From the NCBI RefSeq assembly GCF_000755145.1, contig NZ_CP009228.1:1845694-1909693 (forward strand): a DNA stretch of 64,000 nucleotides, given 5' to 3'. The DNA is from Treponema putidum (GTDB lineage Bacteria > Spirochaetota > Spirochaetia > Treponematales > Treponemataceae). Positions within the stretch are counted from its first letter, which is position 1; each line of letters starts with the position of its first letter. The notes beneath the pieces are model-generated. The model had not been told where the DNA came from. It saw only the letters and a list, made by a program, of their open reading frames with translations, and did no database searches. Of the stretch, positions 51,453 through 60,653 are shown one piece after another. Made by a program: the position numbers and the translations under genes.

Positions 51453-52381
51453 ACATCCGCTCCAAACTTGGCCAAATTATTTTTTGAAACACGCTGATTG
51501 CTCTGTTTTGATAAAAAGAAATCCCCCAATACCTTTACGGTATCTTCAGTTACATCAAGTAATACAGGATTTGCAAGAGAATGTTTACAGGTGTTTTCCC
51601 ATCTTGATATTTCTTCAGTAAAATTCTTTTTATATTCCATTTGAAAAGTTTTAGAATCAGTAGGTAAAAGCATCCTAAAATTAGTTTCGGGGTCTTTAAA
51701 TCTTATGGAGCCGGCTTCCGGTAAAGAAGAATCCATAGACCCGCTTATTCTCACACAAACAACATCATGTTTTGCCGCCAAAAGACCGAGTTCCTTTTCA
51801 TAACCCTCCACCCTAAAATCCGATATGATAACTACTAAGGACCTGGAACGTAAAATTTTAGAAGCTGCCGTCATCGAAGATGCAAGGCGGGTTCCCCTTA
51901 CAGGTTTTCGGTTTTTACAGGAGGCAAAATCTTCCATCGATTTTAATATGGTCAAAATATGATCTTCTCCCGTTCTAGGAATAAACAATGGGCCTTTTTC
52001 TCCATCAAAAAAAAGGGCTCCGACCGGAGAAAATATATTCCTCCCCGCAAAGGCTAAAAGGGCTGCCGTTTCGATAGCTTTTTCCTTAGGGCTGATTTTA
52101 TCAAGTCCCTGTTCCATAGAAAGCGAAAAATCTACACATATAAAAATGCTTAAATCCCTTTCCTCACGGTACATTTTGACAAATGTTCTGCCGCTCCGTG
52201 CAGTAAGGTTCCAATCGATAGAGCGTACATCATCTCCGGTTTCGTATTCACGCACAGAGTCAAATTCTATTCCCTGCCCGCGAAAAGCCGAACTAAAACC
52301 GCCTGAGCGTAAGCCTTCTGAAATAGAAATAGAAGAGATTTTAAGCTGTTTTGCCTTTTCTGCAATGAAACCTGTTTTCAT
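51437..52381 (-). CDS. DUF58 (YeaD-type) protein of the Bat operon
   Basis: A 314-residue protein with the DUF58 signature DVRSIDWNLTARSGRTFVKM and a vWA-like part with CVDFSLSMEQG. DUF58 proteins typically accompany MoxR ATPases and BatA/B; no moxR gene is here. The ATG at 52381 is preferred to a GTG at 52408 because the latter lies between the predicted -10 box and the -35 array. No clear ribosome binding site precedes either. Confidence 0.87.
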   Translation of the reverse strand: MKTGFIAEKAKQLKISSISISEGLRSGGFSSAFRGQGIEFDSVREYETGDDVRSIDWNLTARSGRTFVKMYREERDLSIFICVDFSLSMEQGLDKISPKEKAIETAALLAFAGRNIFSPVGALFFDGEKGPLFIPRTGEDHILTILKSMEDFASCKNRKPVRGTRLASSMTAASKILRSRSLVVIISDFRVEGYEKELGLLAAKHDVVCVRISGSMDSSLPEAGSIRFKDPETNFRMLLPTDSKTFQMEYKKNFTEEISRWENTCKHSLANPVLLDVTEDTVKVLGDFFLSKQSNQRVSKNNLAKFGADVWKAF

Positions 52382-52397
52382 AACAATACATTTTAGT

Positions 52398-52427
52398 ATT
52401 AAAAGCACTTTTATTCAAGACTGTCAA
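52398..52427 (-). promoter_or_regulatory. predicted promoter of the Bat operon
   Basis: On the minus strand TTGACA (52427-52422), the first unit of the 11-bp array, an 18-base spacer and TTTAAT (52403-52398; one mismatch to TATAAT). Predicted start near 52391, ten bases before the ATG at 52381. Confidence 0.6.
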
Positions 52428-52506
52428 AAGACTGTCAAAAGACTGTCAAAAGACTGTCAAAAGACTGTCAAAAGACTGTCAAAAGACTGTCAAAAGACTG
52501 TCAAAA
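52419..52506. repeat. eight-unit 11-bp tandem array of -35 boxes
   Basis: GACTGTCAAAA is repeated perfectly eight times. Read on the minus strand each unit is TTTTGACAGTC and contains a perfect TTGACA. The unit length is not a multiple of three and the array lies in the divergent gap between the DUF58 and 52580 genes. Confidence 0.97.
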
Positions 52507-52579
52507 AGGCAATCAAAACGTCAAACAAATAATGCCGGGCTCTTGATTTTTTTTAAAAAAAAGGCCGAAAATATAAGAT

Positions 52580-53568
52580 ATGAAAAAAAGGATTATTATA
52601 TTTCTATTTTCCATCATTTCAGCTTTTTGTTTTGCTGATGAAGCCGGTATTAACGAAAATGAACTATCTCAATTGGTACCTGAAGTACAACCGGATAAAA
52701 CAGGTTCCGAAAAGATAGAATTTTCCGAAAAATCTCAAGACCAACAAAAACAAGAAGATTTTAGTTTCTTGTCCTTTTCAATTCTTACAAGAGAAAAATA
52801 CGTAATTATCAGCTGGAAAGCAAAACCCGAAGGAAGAAACTTAATCCTTTACAGATCCACAACCGGCTTTTCATCAATCAGTTCCCTTGCCGAAGCCGTT
52901 CCGATTGCAAACATAACCGATGACGGGCTCCCGTTTTTTGACAATCCAATTCCGGGAATACCTTATTATTATGCAATAGCCGAAGAAAACGAAATCGCTT
53001 CAGGTAAAATTCAATTTATAAACGGAATAAATACAATCAACAGCCCTGTAGAAGTTTTTGCTTCTTATGAAGAACAAGAGAAAAGAAAGGATGCAGCACA
53101 AAACCGCCCCATTCCTTTGCCTTTTTTAAACCCCGAAAAACAAACGGAAAAAGAATGGAATTTTTTTCATCCCAAACGGAAACCATAATAAATACTCTTA
53201 CGGCAGAAAAAAGAGATTTTAGAGAATTTATTATTTCTTCTCAAAGACTTGAACCCTATATCTTTCCTGATGACAAAAAAACGCCTAACGGCGGTGAGAG
53301 TATGGAACTGCAAAGAATTCTAAAGGACTATTTTTATACAAAAAATTGGCAAAAATGCCGGATTGAACTCAGCAATTTTTTAAGGATAAGAAGAACATCC
53401 AGAATTTCTGCAAGAACGCATTTTTACATAGGGCAGACTCTTTTTTTTCAAAACTCATATGATAATGCCCTATTGGAATTTTTAACCGCCCAAGACATGT
53501 ACCCGTCTCAGGCAAAAGAATGGGCTCATTATTGCCTTGTCGAGCTAGCGAATTCTTCTGAGAAGTAA
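52580..53568 (+). pseudogene. exported protein with Fn3-like and TPR-like parts, split by a one-base frameshift
   Basis: Frame 52580-53188 (202 aa) has a signal peptide and a beta region ISWKAKPEGRNLILYRSTTGF...YYYAIAEENE like a fibronectin type III fold, then meets a T7 run (53161-53167) and ends in HPKRKP. The frame 53155-53568 (137 aa) continues naturally as FFSSQTETIINTLTAEKRDF and a helical TPR-like part (YIGQTLFFQNSYDNALLEFLTA). One extra T would give a continuous 329-residue protein. No family was recognised. No ribosome binding site near the ATG (TATAAGATATG). Confidence 0.7.
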
Positions 53569-53672
53569 GAGTAACGAAGAATTTTTTTCGCCGGCAAATT
53601 GAATTAGTTCTTCGCCTACGAATTTTCGCTAGCGAATTCTTCTGAGAAGCAAGAGTAACGAAGAATTTTTTT
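53544..53672. repeat. duplicated 45-bp hairpin repeat between convergent genes
   Basis: Copies at 53544-53588 and 53628-53672 differ at one base. Each starts GCTAGCGAATTCTTC and ends GAAGAATTTTTTT, so AATTCTTC and GAAGAATT form a stem followed by a T run, a terminator-like form. The first copy encodes the end of the upstream gene (ANSSEK), the second the end of the minus-strand TPR gene (NSSLLLLLRRIR). Confidence 0.85.
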
Positions 53673-55605
53673 GACCATAATCCGCATAGTCTTCAGCCGT
53701 TTTTTCTTTTTCATTCTCACTAAAAAGAATTATAGAATCGCCGGCATTCATTCTGTCGTAGTAACCGTTTCTATTTAAAAGACCTTCCGATAAATCTTCT
53801 TCGGACTTTGATGGTTCAAAATAACCCAATAGGTCGGACGGGTCAAACACAATACCTAAACCTTCTTTTTCGATAACCAAGCGGTCCTTGCGTATAACGG
53901 CAATTTTTAAATCCTTAAAATCCGAATCATGTTTTCCTATGTCGATAACGGCTTCATTTTGATAGCGGTTTATGAGCTTGCCTACGATGGGCATTGCCTC
54001 ATTGAGCATTGAAGAAAGCCGCCTTATGCCGTTTGAAAAACGGTCATTGCCTGAACGGTAAACGGTAAATGTTTTTGCGGGAGAACCGGTACGCGAAACA
54101 TAAAGTTCCAATATGATTTGAATATCCCTTCTATTCTCTTTGAGCCTTATAATGCCGAAATAGTCCTCATTTGCCGTACGCGATTTTTTCGAAGCATCCC
54201 TGTAAGTTACAGGCTTATCCGAATAAGAAGTTATTTTGATTCTGGGATTATAAGAAAAAATATCTGAGGTAAGGATTTGAGTTATACGCTCGGCTTCAGG
54301 ATGTAAAACATTTGAGCTTTCTATAGCATAAAATAAACCTATGGATATGTGGGCTTTATCCAAATAAAGGGGATCGATGCGCCACTTTGATTGAATGGAA
54401 CTTAAAAGATGTTTTTCATAAGCTTCAACTGCATCATTTACCCTAGTATTGCTTTTTACTATTGACTGAATAAAAAGCATTTGTTCCAAATATCTTTCAG
54501 GATAACCCAGCCGGAGCAAAATACCTGCATAGGCTTCACGGCTTTCAACATCATAAGGATATATTTTTAAAGTCCGTCTATACTCATAGAGGGCATTGTC
54601 GGTCATATTCCGCCTCGCAAAACCTAGGGCTCTTTCAGCATGATATTTTGAAAGCTCCATACGGAAGGAATCTTCAAAATTTAAATTCTCTATTGCCAGT
54701 TCTTCTAAAAGGCAGCGCATTATTTCATCATCTGCATCCAAAGAAAGACCTACTCTGGCGGCATTTATCGCATCACTGTGCTTTTCAAGCCGTCTTAAAC
54801 TCAAAGTTTTTAAGTACCAAGCATCCGGTCTATCCCTTTTTCTTGAAATCCTCATGTCGGAAATCTTTATAACCTCTTCATAGCGTCTTTGTGCATATAA
54901 GACGGAAGCAAGCAGAGCATAGGCCTCGTCATAATCTTCTTTTAATTTAAGAGCCGAATAAATACGTCCTTCGGCCTCTTCAAGTTTTCCGTCAAGAGAA
55001 TGTAAATAGGCTGCAAAATAATGAACCTGAGGATTATCGCCATGGTATTTTAAGGCTCTGTTTATGTAATCTTCGGCCTGCTTAACATTTCCGGCCTCAT
55101 AACTTACAAGGGCTAAAGAAAGAAGAGCCTTTCTGTTTTCGCCCTGACGCTGAAGGTTTTGCTTATACATCTCGGAAGCAAGATAGAGCTTTCCTTGGGA
55201 AACCTCTATTTCTGCCAAACCGAAACGGGCTTCGGGATTGTTGGGATATTTTTTTAAAACCCCATTAAAAAGGGTCTTAGCCGCATCTATCTTTCCAAGA
55301 CCTACCAAAATAAAGCCGTGGAGGTTTTGTAAATCGGGATCATCTTTTTTATATTTTCGGGCTGACTCTACAAAGGATAAGGCTTGGTCATATTCGTCGA
55401 GAGCATAAAAACATTCGGCTAAGCCCTGATATACCAAATTATAGGAGGGGTTTTCCTTTAAAGCGGATTGATACATTTCAATAGCACCGTACCAATCTTC
55501 ATTAGCCTGATATTCGGCACCCTTTTGATACAAATCCGCAGGGTTGCAGAATAAAGAGGCCGAAAATAAAACAATAAACATAAATCCGAAAAAAGGCTTT
55601 TTCAT
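53629..55605 (-). CDS. large TPR protein with signal peptide
   Basis: A 658-residue exported protein (signal MKKPFFGFMFIVLFSASLFC; the cysteine may be lipidated). Residues 25-400 contain about ten TPR units (for example YQKGAEYQANEDWYGAIEMYQSALKENPSY, YQGLAECFYALDEYDQALSF). The C-terminal third has a beta-rich unknown domain (LKIAVIRKDRLVIEKEGLGIVFDPSDLLGYF). The last 13 residues are encoded by a duplicated repeat and may replace the original end. GGGAGG before ATG. Downstream gene of the phoH-pgpH-ybeY-corC run. Confidence 0.85.
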   Translation of the reverse strand: MKKPFFGFMFIVLFSASLFCNPADLYQKGAEYQANEDWYGAIEMYQSALKENPSYNLVYQGLAECFYALDEYDQALSFVESARKYKKDDPDLQNLHGFILVGLGKIDAAKTLFNGVLKKYPNNPEARFGLAEIEVSQGKLYLASEMYKQNLQRQGENRKALLSLALVSYEAGNVKQAEDYINRALKYHGDNPQVHYFAAYLHSLDGKLEEAEGRIYSALKLKEDYDEAYALLASVLYAQRRYEEVIKISDMRISRKRDRPDAWYLKTLSLRRLEKHSDAINAARVGLSLDADDEIMRCLLEELAIENLNFEDSFRMELSKYHAERALGFARRNMTDNALYEYRRTLKIYPYDVESREAYAGILLRLGYPERYLEQMLFIQSIVKSNTRVNDAVEAYEKHLLSSIQSKWRIDPLYLDKAHISIGLFYAIESSNVLHPEAERITQILTSDIFSYNPRIKITSYSDKPVTYRDASKKSRTANEDYFGIIRLKENRRDIQIILELYVSRTGSPAKTFTVYRSGNDRFSNGIRRLSSMLNEAMPIVGKLINRYQNEAVIDIGKHDSDFKDLKIAVIRKDRLVIEKEGLGIVFDPSDLLGYFEPSKSEEDLSEGLLNRNGYYDRMNAGDSIILFSENEKEKTAEDYADYGQKNSSLLLLLRRIR

Positions 55606-55616
55606 ACATTCCCTCC

Positions 55617-56393
55617 CTAATTTTGCATAGAATTCTTGTTGTGAACAATTTTAACGGTCTTAACCTTGTGGCCGTCCATATCTTGAACAATAAAGTCAAA
55701 ATCATTCCAAGCTGTTTTTTCATATTTGGCAGGTATTTTTCCGAAAAGATCGAACACAAAACCTCCCAAGGTTTCAAACTCGTCTACAGGCAAGGCATCG
55801 CTTTTAATGGTTTCGGCGAGGTCGTCCAAATCGACACGGGCATCGCAAAGCCAAACCCCCGGGGCTATTTCGGTAATATCCTCACCCTCATTGTCAAATT
55901 CATCCTGTATATCGCCTACAATCTCTTCTATGATATCTTCCATACATACAATGCCTGAAACACCGCCGTATTCATCAACAGCAACGGCAATATGAATATG
56001 GCGTCTTTTAAATTCGGCTAAAAGAGCGTCAATTCTTTTTGATTCAGGAACAAAAAAGGCTCGGCGTACTATCTTATCAAGCTCAATTTTTTGATTTTTT
56101 GTTAAAAGTTTAATAATATCCTTAACATAAAGAATACCTATAACGTTATCAATGGATTCATCATAAACAGGAAAGCGGGAATGGCCGCTTTCAGATATCC
56201 TATCTAAAATTTCATCGCTCGGCGTATCAAGGGCTAAAAAATCAACATCAATGCGCGGAATCATAACTTCTTTTACTGCCGTATCGGATAAGTCTACAAC
56301 GCCTCGTATCATATCCCTTTTTTCGTCATTTAAGCCTTCTTTTAAAATATTGTTTACATTTCGCTTCTTTTTAAATAAGTCTATTATACCCAT
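55617..56393 (-). CDS. CorC/YbeX-type CBS domain protein
   Basis: A 258-residue cytoplasmic protein with two CBS domains (VKEVMIPRIDVDFLALDTPSDEIL, HSRFPVYDESIDNVIGILYVKDI, ... AVDEYGGVSGIVCMEDIIEEIVGDI) and a CorC_HlyC domain at the C-terminus (VWLCDARVDLDDLAETIKSDALP, LGGFVFDLFGKIP). Related proteins bind nucleotides and act in Mg/Co efflux. Close to ybeY, as in many genomes (ybeY-ybeX). It starts two bases after the ybeY stop. Confidence 0.88.
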   Translation of the reverse strand: MGIIDLFKKKRNVNNILKEGLNDEKRDMIRGVVDLSDTAVKEVMIPRIDVDFLALDTPSDEILDRISESGHSRFPVYDESIDNVIGILYVKDIIKLLTKNQKIELDKIVRRAFFVPESKRIDALLAEFKRRHIHIAVAVDEYGGVSGIVCMEDIIEEIVGDIQDEFDNEGEDITEIAPGVWLCDARVDLDDLAETIKSDALPVDEFETLGGFVFDLFGKIPAKYEKTAWNDFDFIVQDMDGHKVKTVKIVHNKNSMQN

Positions 56394-56395
56394 AA

Positions 56396-56863
56396 CTATG
56401 CCCGATAAATATCTATATTTTTATATTGAATAAGCAATTCTTCCTGAAACTTAAGCATTTCCTGTTCTGGAGAATTATCCTCATGATCCATTCCGTTTAA
56501 ATGCAAAATACCGTGTACAATAAGCCTTTTTAGTTCTTCATTTATTTCTACATTAAATTCGCCGGCATTAAACTTAAGGCTATCAAGGCTTATAACTATA
56601 TCTCCCGCCATAAACCTCTTTTCTCCGGCTTCGTCAAAATATTCGTCCCCCTGCTCAAAAGAAAGAACATCTGTCGGCGAATCAATATTTCTATATTGTT
56701 TATTAAGATTTTGAATAAAAGCGTCATCACAAAACAACAACGAAATATCCCAATTTTTCAAGTTTAGCCCGTTTAGAACCTCAGATATAAAATTTTCAAC
56801 TTTTACAGGGTCTATAGACCCCGGAGGTTCATCATTAAATGACACACTAATCGAATTAGACAT
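56396..56863 (-). CDS. ybeY: endoribonuclease YbeY
   Basis: A 155-residue YbeY with the zinc motif HGILHLNGMDHE (H-x3-H-x5-H) and the upstream NKQYRNIDSPTDVLSFEQGD segment. It processes rRNA ends and takes part in 70S quality control. The ATG at 56863 is chosen because AAGGAAAATAATA lies ahead and it overlaps the pgpH stop by 8 bases; the frame extends upstream to a methionine run at 56956, but that part is out-of-frame pgpH coding. Confidence 0.93.
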   Translation of the reverse strand: MSNSISVSFNDEPPGSIDPVKVENFISEVLNGLNLKNWDISLLFCDDAFIQNLNKQYRNIDSPTDVLSFEQGDEYFDEAGEKRFMAGDIVISLDSLKFNAGEFNVEINEELKRLIVHGILHLNGMDHEDNSPEQEMLKFQEELLIQYKNIDIYRA

Positions 56864-59159
56864 TATTATTTTCCTTTTGAGGCTGTTCCTCATTAATTTC
56901 GGTCTCCGTTTTTTGGCCGTTTTTATTCTGAGGCTTTGTTCCATCATCATCATCAATATTTTTTTGATTCGGATATTCTATCCTGGAATGATAGTAACCG
57001 GCTAAAATTTTTACAAAGGCAGCTTTGATTATTCTGACTTCACGGAAAGTAAGCTCCGAGTTATCCAGCTGACCGGCCTTGATTTTTCCTGAAACAAGTT
57101 CATCTATAAATTTTTCCAAACGGGGAACGGAAGGTTTTTCCAAGGTACGACATGCTGCCTCAACTACATCAGCTAACATTACAACAGCAGACTCTTTTGA
57201 GCGGGGCGGTATGCCGGGATAACAAAAGTCTTCTATATCCACATTCGGATCAATTTCTTTTGCCTTTGCGTAAAAATAGGATATACAACTGTTACCATGA
57301 TGCTCGGCTATGATATCAATAACAGCCTGAGGCAAATGCAGCTGTTTTGCTTTTTCAATACCTATTTTTACATGACTTCTTATTACCGTAGCCGAAAGGC
57401 GAGGATTTATGTCCAAGTGCTTGTTATAATTTGTTTGATTTTCTACAAAGTATTCGCCCTGTTCCATTTTCCCTATATCGTGATAATAAGCTCCTACACG
57501 GGCTAAAATTGAGTTTGCCCCTATTTCACGGCACGCACTTTCGGCCAAGGAAGCAACCATCATTGAATGGTTATAGGTTCCTGCAACGGTTATAAGCATT
57601 TTTTTCATAATGGGTGAATTAAGGTCGGATAATTCCATCAATCTAAAATTAGTCGGCACATTCATCAAGGTTTCCAAAATAGGCAAAAAACCTAAAACAA
57701 GAATTCCGCTTATAAAGCCGTTTGCCGCAGAACCAAGCAAAAGAAGCGATTTATCTCCTGCCGAATCCGGAAAAATCAAAAGCATACAAAGAAAAATTAA
57801 AGGCTGCACCAAAATTAAACTTGAGGCAGTCTTAATCAGGTCCATCCTTCTGCCCTTAATGTTTACCATACCCGCTCCCACAAGACCCGAAAGAATAGCA
57901 AACATGGTCGGCTGAATTTTAAATCCTGTTGCACCGAAAACGGCAAGAGAAAACACAAAAACGGAAAAGACCGAAATTTTTCTTGAAGTTAAAGCCGTAA
58001 GCAACATAGTAAAAAAGGTAACAGGTAATATGGGAACAATATCAAGAGGATATGAAAACATTGAAAGTCTTGAAATAAAAAGAACCAAAATATAAATCAA
58101 ATCGAAAGAGATTAAAACAAGTAACCTAAATTTAAAGTCCAAGTCCTGCCCTATAATTTTTTGAGAAAATAAAAAAAGGCTTGTTATGAGAGATAAACTT
58201 AAAAAGACTAAGGCGGCTGCAATCTGTCTAAGGTCTACGTATCTGCCGTCAGCCGCATAGACTTTAAGGCGTGTATAGGCATCTTCAGATATTATAAAAC
58301 CTCTTTTTATAATCTTTTGATTTTTTTCTATATTTATTTTTACGGGCACAACCTTTTTTAAGGCTTCTTCAACTCTTTTCTCCGTTTCTTTTGCATCAAA
58401 TAAAATATTAGGGTGAGCAAAGGGCTGTATAATGTTAAAAACATCAATTTCAAAACCTGATTTTTTAACGCTGAAAAGAAAAGTTTTAATTTGCTCTCTC
58501 AGATTGTCCGGTAAAACAATATCATTCAAAAATACGCTTATATAGGACTGTTCTTGGTTGACATTTAGACCCAAACTTATCTCAGTATCATTTAGATCCT
58601 CAATGCCTGTAAGAGGCATTTCTATAATTCCCGTGTCAAAAAGCTGTTTTAGCACGGTCAACGCAAGAGAGGTAATTTCATCAAAATCCTTAGAATTATA
58701 TATACGCTCCAAAGCATCTTCCGAAAGAATAACTGGATATTTTTCCATAAACATGAATTTAAAAGCCGTAAAGCTCTTTGACGCATCTTTTACTCCGATT
58801 GTATAGCTGACAAATTCGGAGTATTCTCTTATCATTTGTTCGGAAACCGAATTATCTTTATAAAAAACAGCTCTAACGGAGTGTTTAGCTGCAAGTTTTT
58901 TTATTTCCGTTGCTTTTTCGTCGACAGCTTCCATATTCCGGTTTGATATTATATCCCTGTCAGCTACCATTCCGATCTCAAAATCTGAAATTGTCAACTT
59001 TGAAAGGCCCGAATTTTCATAGGCATTGATATAAATCAATACCGATAAAATAAAAAAACTCACCAAAAGCGAAATTACAAAGGCCTTGTTTTTTTTGAAT
59101 ATAAGGCTTACGGAAGATAATTGTTCTTTTAACTTATTTTGTTTTTTATTCTTTATCAT
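56856..59159 (-). CDS. pgpH: PgpH-type 7TM HD-domain phosphohydrolase (c-di-AMP phosphodiesterase)
   Basis: A 767-residue membrane protein. Residues 1-50 anchor; 50-320 form the 7TM-HD extracellular domain; 7 spans lie around 330-500 (LRQIAAALVFLSLSLITSLFLF onward); the cytoplasmic HD domain has NHSMMVASLAESACREIG, VGAYYHDIGKMEQGEYF and IIAEHHGNSCISYFY. PgpH degrades c-di-AMP, so with CdaR it sets the level of this messenger. C-terminal tail is acidic and disordered (NGQKTETEINEEQPQ). Overlaps phoH by 14 bases and ybeY by 8. Confidence 0.93.
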   Translation of the reverse strand: MIKNKKQNKLKEQLSSVSLIFKKNKAFVISLLVSFFILSVLIYINAYENSGLSKLTISDFEIGMVADRDIISNRNMEAVDEKATEIKKLAAKHSVRAVFYKDNSVSEQMIREYSEFVSYTIGVKDASKSFTAFKFMFMEKYPVILSEDALERIYNSKDFDEITSLALTVLKQLFDTGIIEMPLTGIEDLNDTEISLGLNVNQEQSYISVFLNDIVLPDNLREQIKTFLFSVKKSGFEIDVFNIIQPFAHPNILFDAKETEKRVEEALKKVVPVKINIEKNQKIIKRGFIISEDAYTRLKVYAADGRYVDLRQIAAALVFLSLSLITSLFLFSQKIIGQDLDFKFRLLVLISFDLIYILVLFISRLSMFSYPLDIVPILPVTFFTMLLTALTSRKISVFSVFVFSLAVFGATGFKIQPTMFAILSGLVGAGMVNIKGRRMDLIKTASSLILVQPLIFLCMLLIFPDSAGDKSLLLLGSAANGFISGILVLGFLPILETLMNVPTNFRLMELSDLNSPIMKKMLITVAGTYNHSMMVASLAESACREIGANSILARVGAYYHDIGKMEQGEYFVENQTNYNKHLDINPRLSATVIRSHVKIGIEKAKQLHLPQAVIDIIAEHHGNSCISYFYAKAKEIDPNVDIEDFCYPGIPPRSKESAVVMLADVVEAACRTLEKPSVPRLEKFIDELVSGKIKAGQLDNSELTFREVRIIKAAFVKILAGYYHSRIEYPNQKNIDDDDGTKPQNKNGQKTETEINEEQPQKENNNV

Positions 59160-60087
59160 AGGCTGTAATTATTTTTTGAACCAGGGAATGACGGACAACA
59201 TCTTCCGAAGAGAATCGAACAATACCGATTCCGCGAATTTTCGATAGAAGATTTGCAGCATGGACCAAACCCGAATTCTTAGCCGAACTTATATCGGATT
59301 GAGACGGATCCCCGGTTACGATGAGCTTTGAACCTTCACCCATCCTCGTCAAAAACATTTTCATTTGCTCTCTAGTAGTATTTTGAGCTTCATCCAATAT
59401 TACAACGGCATTATGAAGGGTTCTTCCCCTCATATAGGCCAAAGGTGCTACCTCTATCATATTAGATTCCTCCATCTGGCGTATCAGCTCGAAAGGCATT
59501 AAAAGCTCTATAGAATCATAAAGAGGTCTCAAGTAAGGTGTTATTTTTTGAACAAGATCACCAGGTAAAAAGCCTAGACTCTCTCCGGCTTCTACTACGG
59601 GTCTTGTAAAAACAATCTTGCGCACCTGTCTCGACATCAACATTTGAAGGGCACAGGCTACAGCTAAGTAGGTTTTTCCCGTACCGGCAGCTCCTAGGCC
59701 GAAACTTATATCGTTATTACGGATAGAATGTATAAATTCCAGCTGATGAGGGTTTTTAGGATATACGGAACGTATTCCCCTAGGTATATGAATACAACCT
59801 GAAGAAATATCCTGCTTATCGGAAACATTTATTGTGGAAATCAAAGATTCAATATATTCCGATGAGTTTTCGGACTTGATTTCCGAAGAATTCACAGCCT
59901 TATCAACCACATGCTGAAACTTCTTACAAACTTCATCATCTGCACTTAGCACGCTCACTTCATTGCCTCGGCACACGACCGGAACGCCAAGATACTGCTC
60001 AAGAAAATTCAAATTTCTGTCATTGGCTCCGCAAAGAGCGGAAAGCACTTGTTCATCTTTTAACACTATTGTATACGCTTCTTCCAA
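59146..60087 (-). CDS. PhoH-family ATPase
   Basis: A 313-residue P-loop NTPase with an N-terminal KH-like region and FGLGAAGTGKTYLAVACALQML (Walker A), FTRPVVEAGESLGFLPGDLVQKI, MRGRTLHNAVVILDEAQNTT (Walker B) and KLIVTGDPSQSD. PhoH-type proteins act in RNA metabolism and are often next to ybeY. Start is TTG at 60087 behind GAGG (8 bases), so the message for pgpH-ybeY-corC begins here or further upstream. Confidence 0.92.
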   Translation of the reverse strand: MEEAYTIVLKDEQVLSALCGANDRNLNFLEQYLGVPVVCRGNEVSVLSADDEVCKKFQHVVDKAVNSSEIKSENSSEYIESLISTINVSDKQDISSGCIHIPRGIRSVYPKNPHQLEFIHSIRNNDISFGLGAAGTGKTYLAVACALQMLMSRQVRKIVFTRPVVEAGESLGFLPGDLVQKITPYLRPLYDSIELLMPFELIRQMEESNMIEVAPLAYMRGRTLHNAVVILDEAQNTTREQMKMFLTRMGEGSKLIVTGDPSQSDISSAKNSGLVHAANLLSKIRGIGIVRFSSEDVVRHSLVQKIITAYDKE

Positions 60088-60182
60088 ATATAAACCTCTA
60101 GTAGTCTATTTTAAATGGAAAAAACCGATTCCGTCAAGAGCTTGAGCTTATATTTAAAGTTTTTTCCTTAATTTTAAGCTAT

Positions 60183-60212
60183 AAAAAAGAGGTACCTAAG
60201 TCAGGCACCTCT
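60183..60212 (-). terminator. rho-independent terminator after secG
   Basis: On the minus strand AGAGGTGCCT pairs with AGGTACCTCT around GACTT (one G-U pair) and is followed by TTTTTTA. It separates secG from phoH. Confidence 0.85.
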
Positions 60213-60217
60213 CTCAA

Positions 60218-60574
60218 TTACTCACCGTCTTGTTTGTCTTCACCGCCGGCATTATCCGTACTACCGCTGTCGGTTTTCCACCATTCGGTTGAAGTTTCGG
60301 TTTGTTTTTTCATTGCCTCTTCTGATAAACCTGAATCTGATGGGGTTTTTGTAATCAGAGCCAATAAAAAGGTTGTTACAAAAAACAAGGCAACAACGAC
60401 GTATGTAGCTCTTGTTAATACATTACTCGATTTTGATCCGAAGGCTGAGTTACTTCCGCCCGAAAAAAGACCGCCCAAACTATCGCCTTCTTCATTTTGT
60501 AATAAAACCAAAAAGATAATAATCGCACAAATTATGACAAAAAGTATCAACAAAGCAATACCTAAACCACCCAT
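60218..60574 (-). CDS. secG: preprotein translocase subunit SecG
   Basis: A 118-residue protein with two spans (about 4-22 and 58-79) and the conserved loop LLQNEEGDSLGGLFSGGSNSAFGSKSSNVLTRATYV, typical of SecG, the accessory subunit of SecYEG. The C-terminal 25 residues are acidic (STDNAGGEDKQDGE). TTTGGAGTTAGACT precedes ATG. It is followed by a terminator. Confidence 0.93.
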   Translation of the reverse strand: MGGLGIALLILFVIICAIIIFLVLLQNEEGDSLGGLFSGGSNSAFGSKSSNVLTRATYVVVALFFVTTFLLALITKTPSDSGLSEEAMKKQTETSTEWWKTDSGSTDNAGGEDKQDGE

Positions 60575-60653
60575 AGTCTAACTCCAAATTATAAAAATAC
60601 GCCCTATAGAATACAATAAAAACGGAAAAGTTTCAATAGCTCTTGTTAAGTTT

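Noticed and set aside
52419-52506. CRISPR array
   Set aside because: The units are contiguous 11-mers without spacers, so it is a simple tandem repeat.
56864-56956. Upstream extension of ybeY beginning with a methionine run
   Set aside because: It overlaps the pgpH C-terminus in another frame and has no homology to YbeY; the ATG at 56863 has AAGGA.
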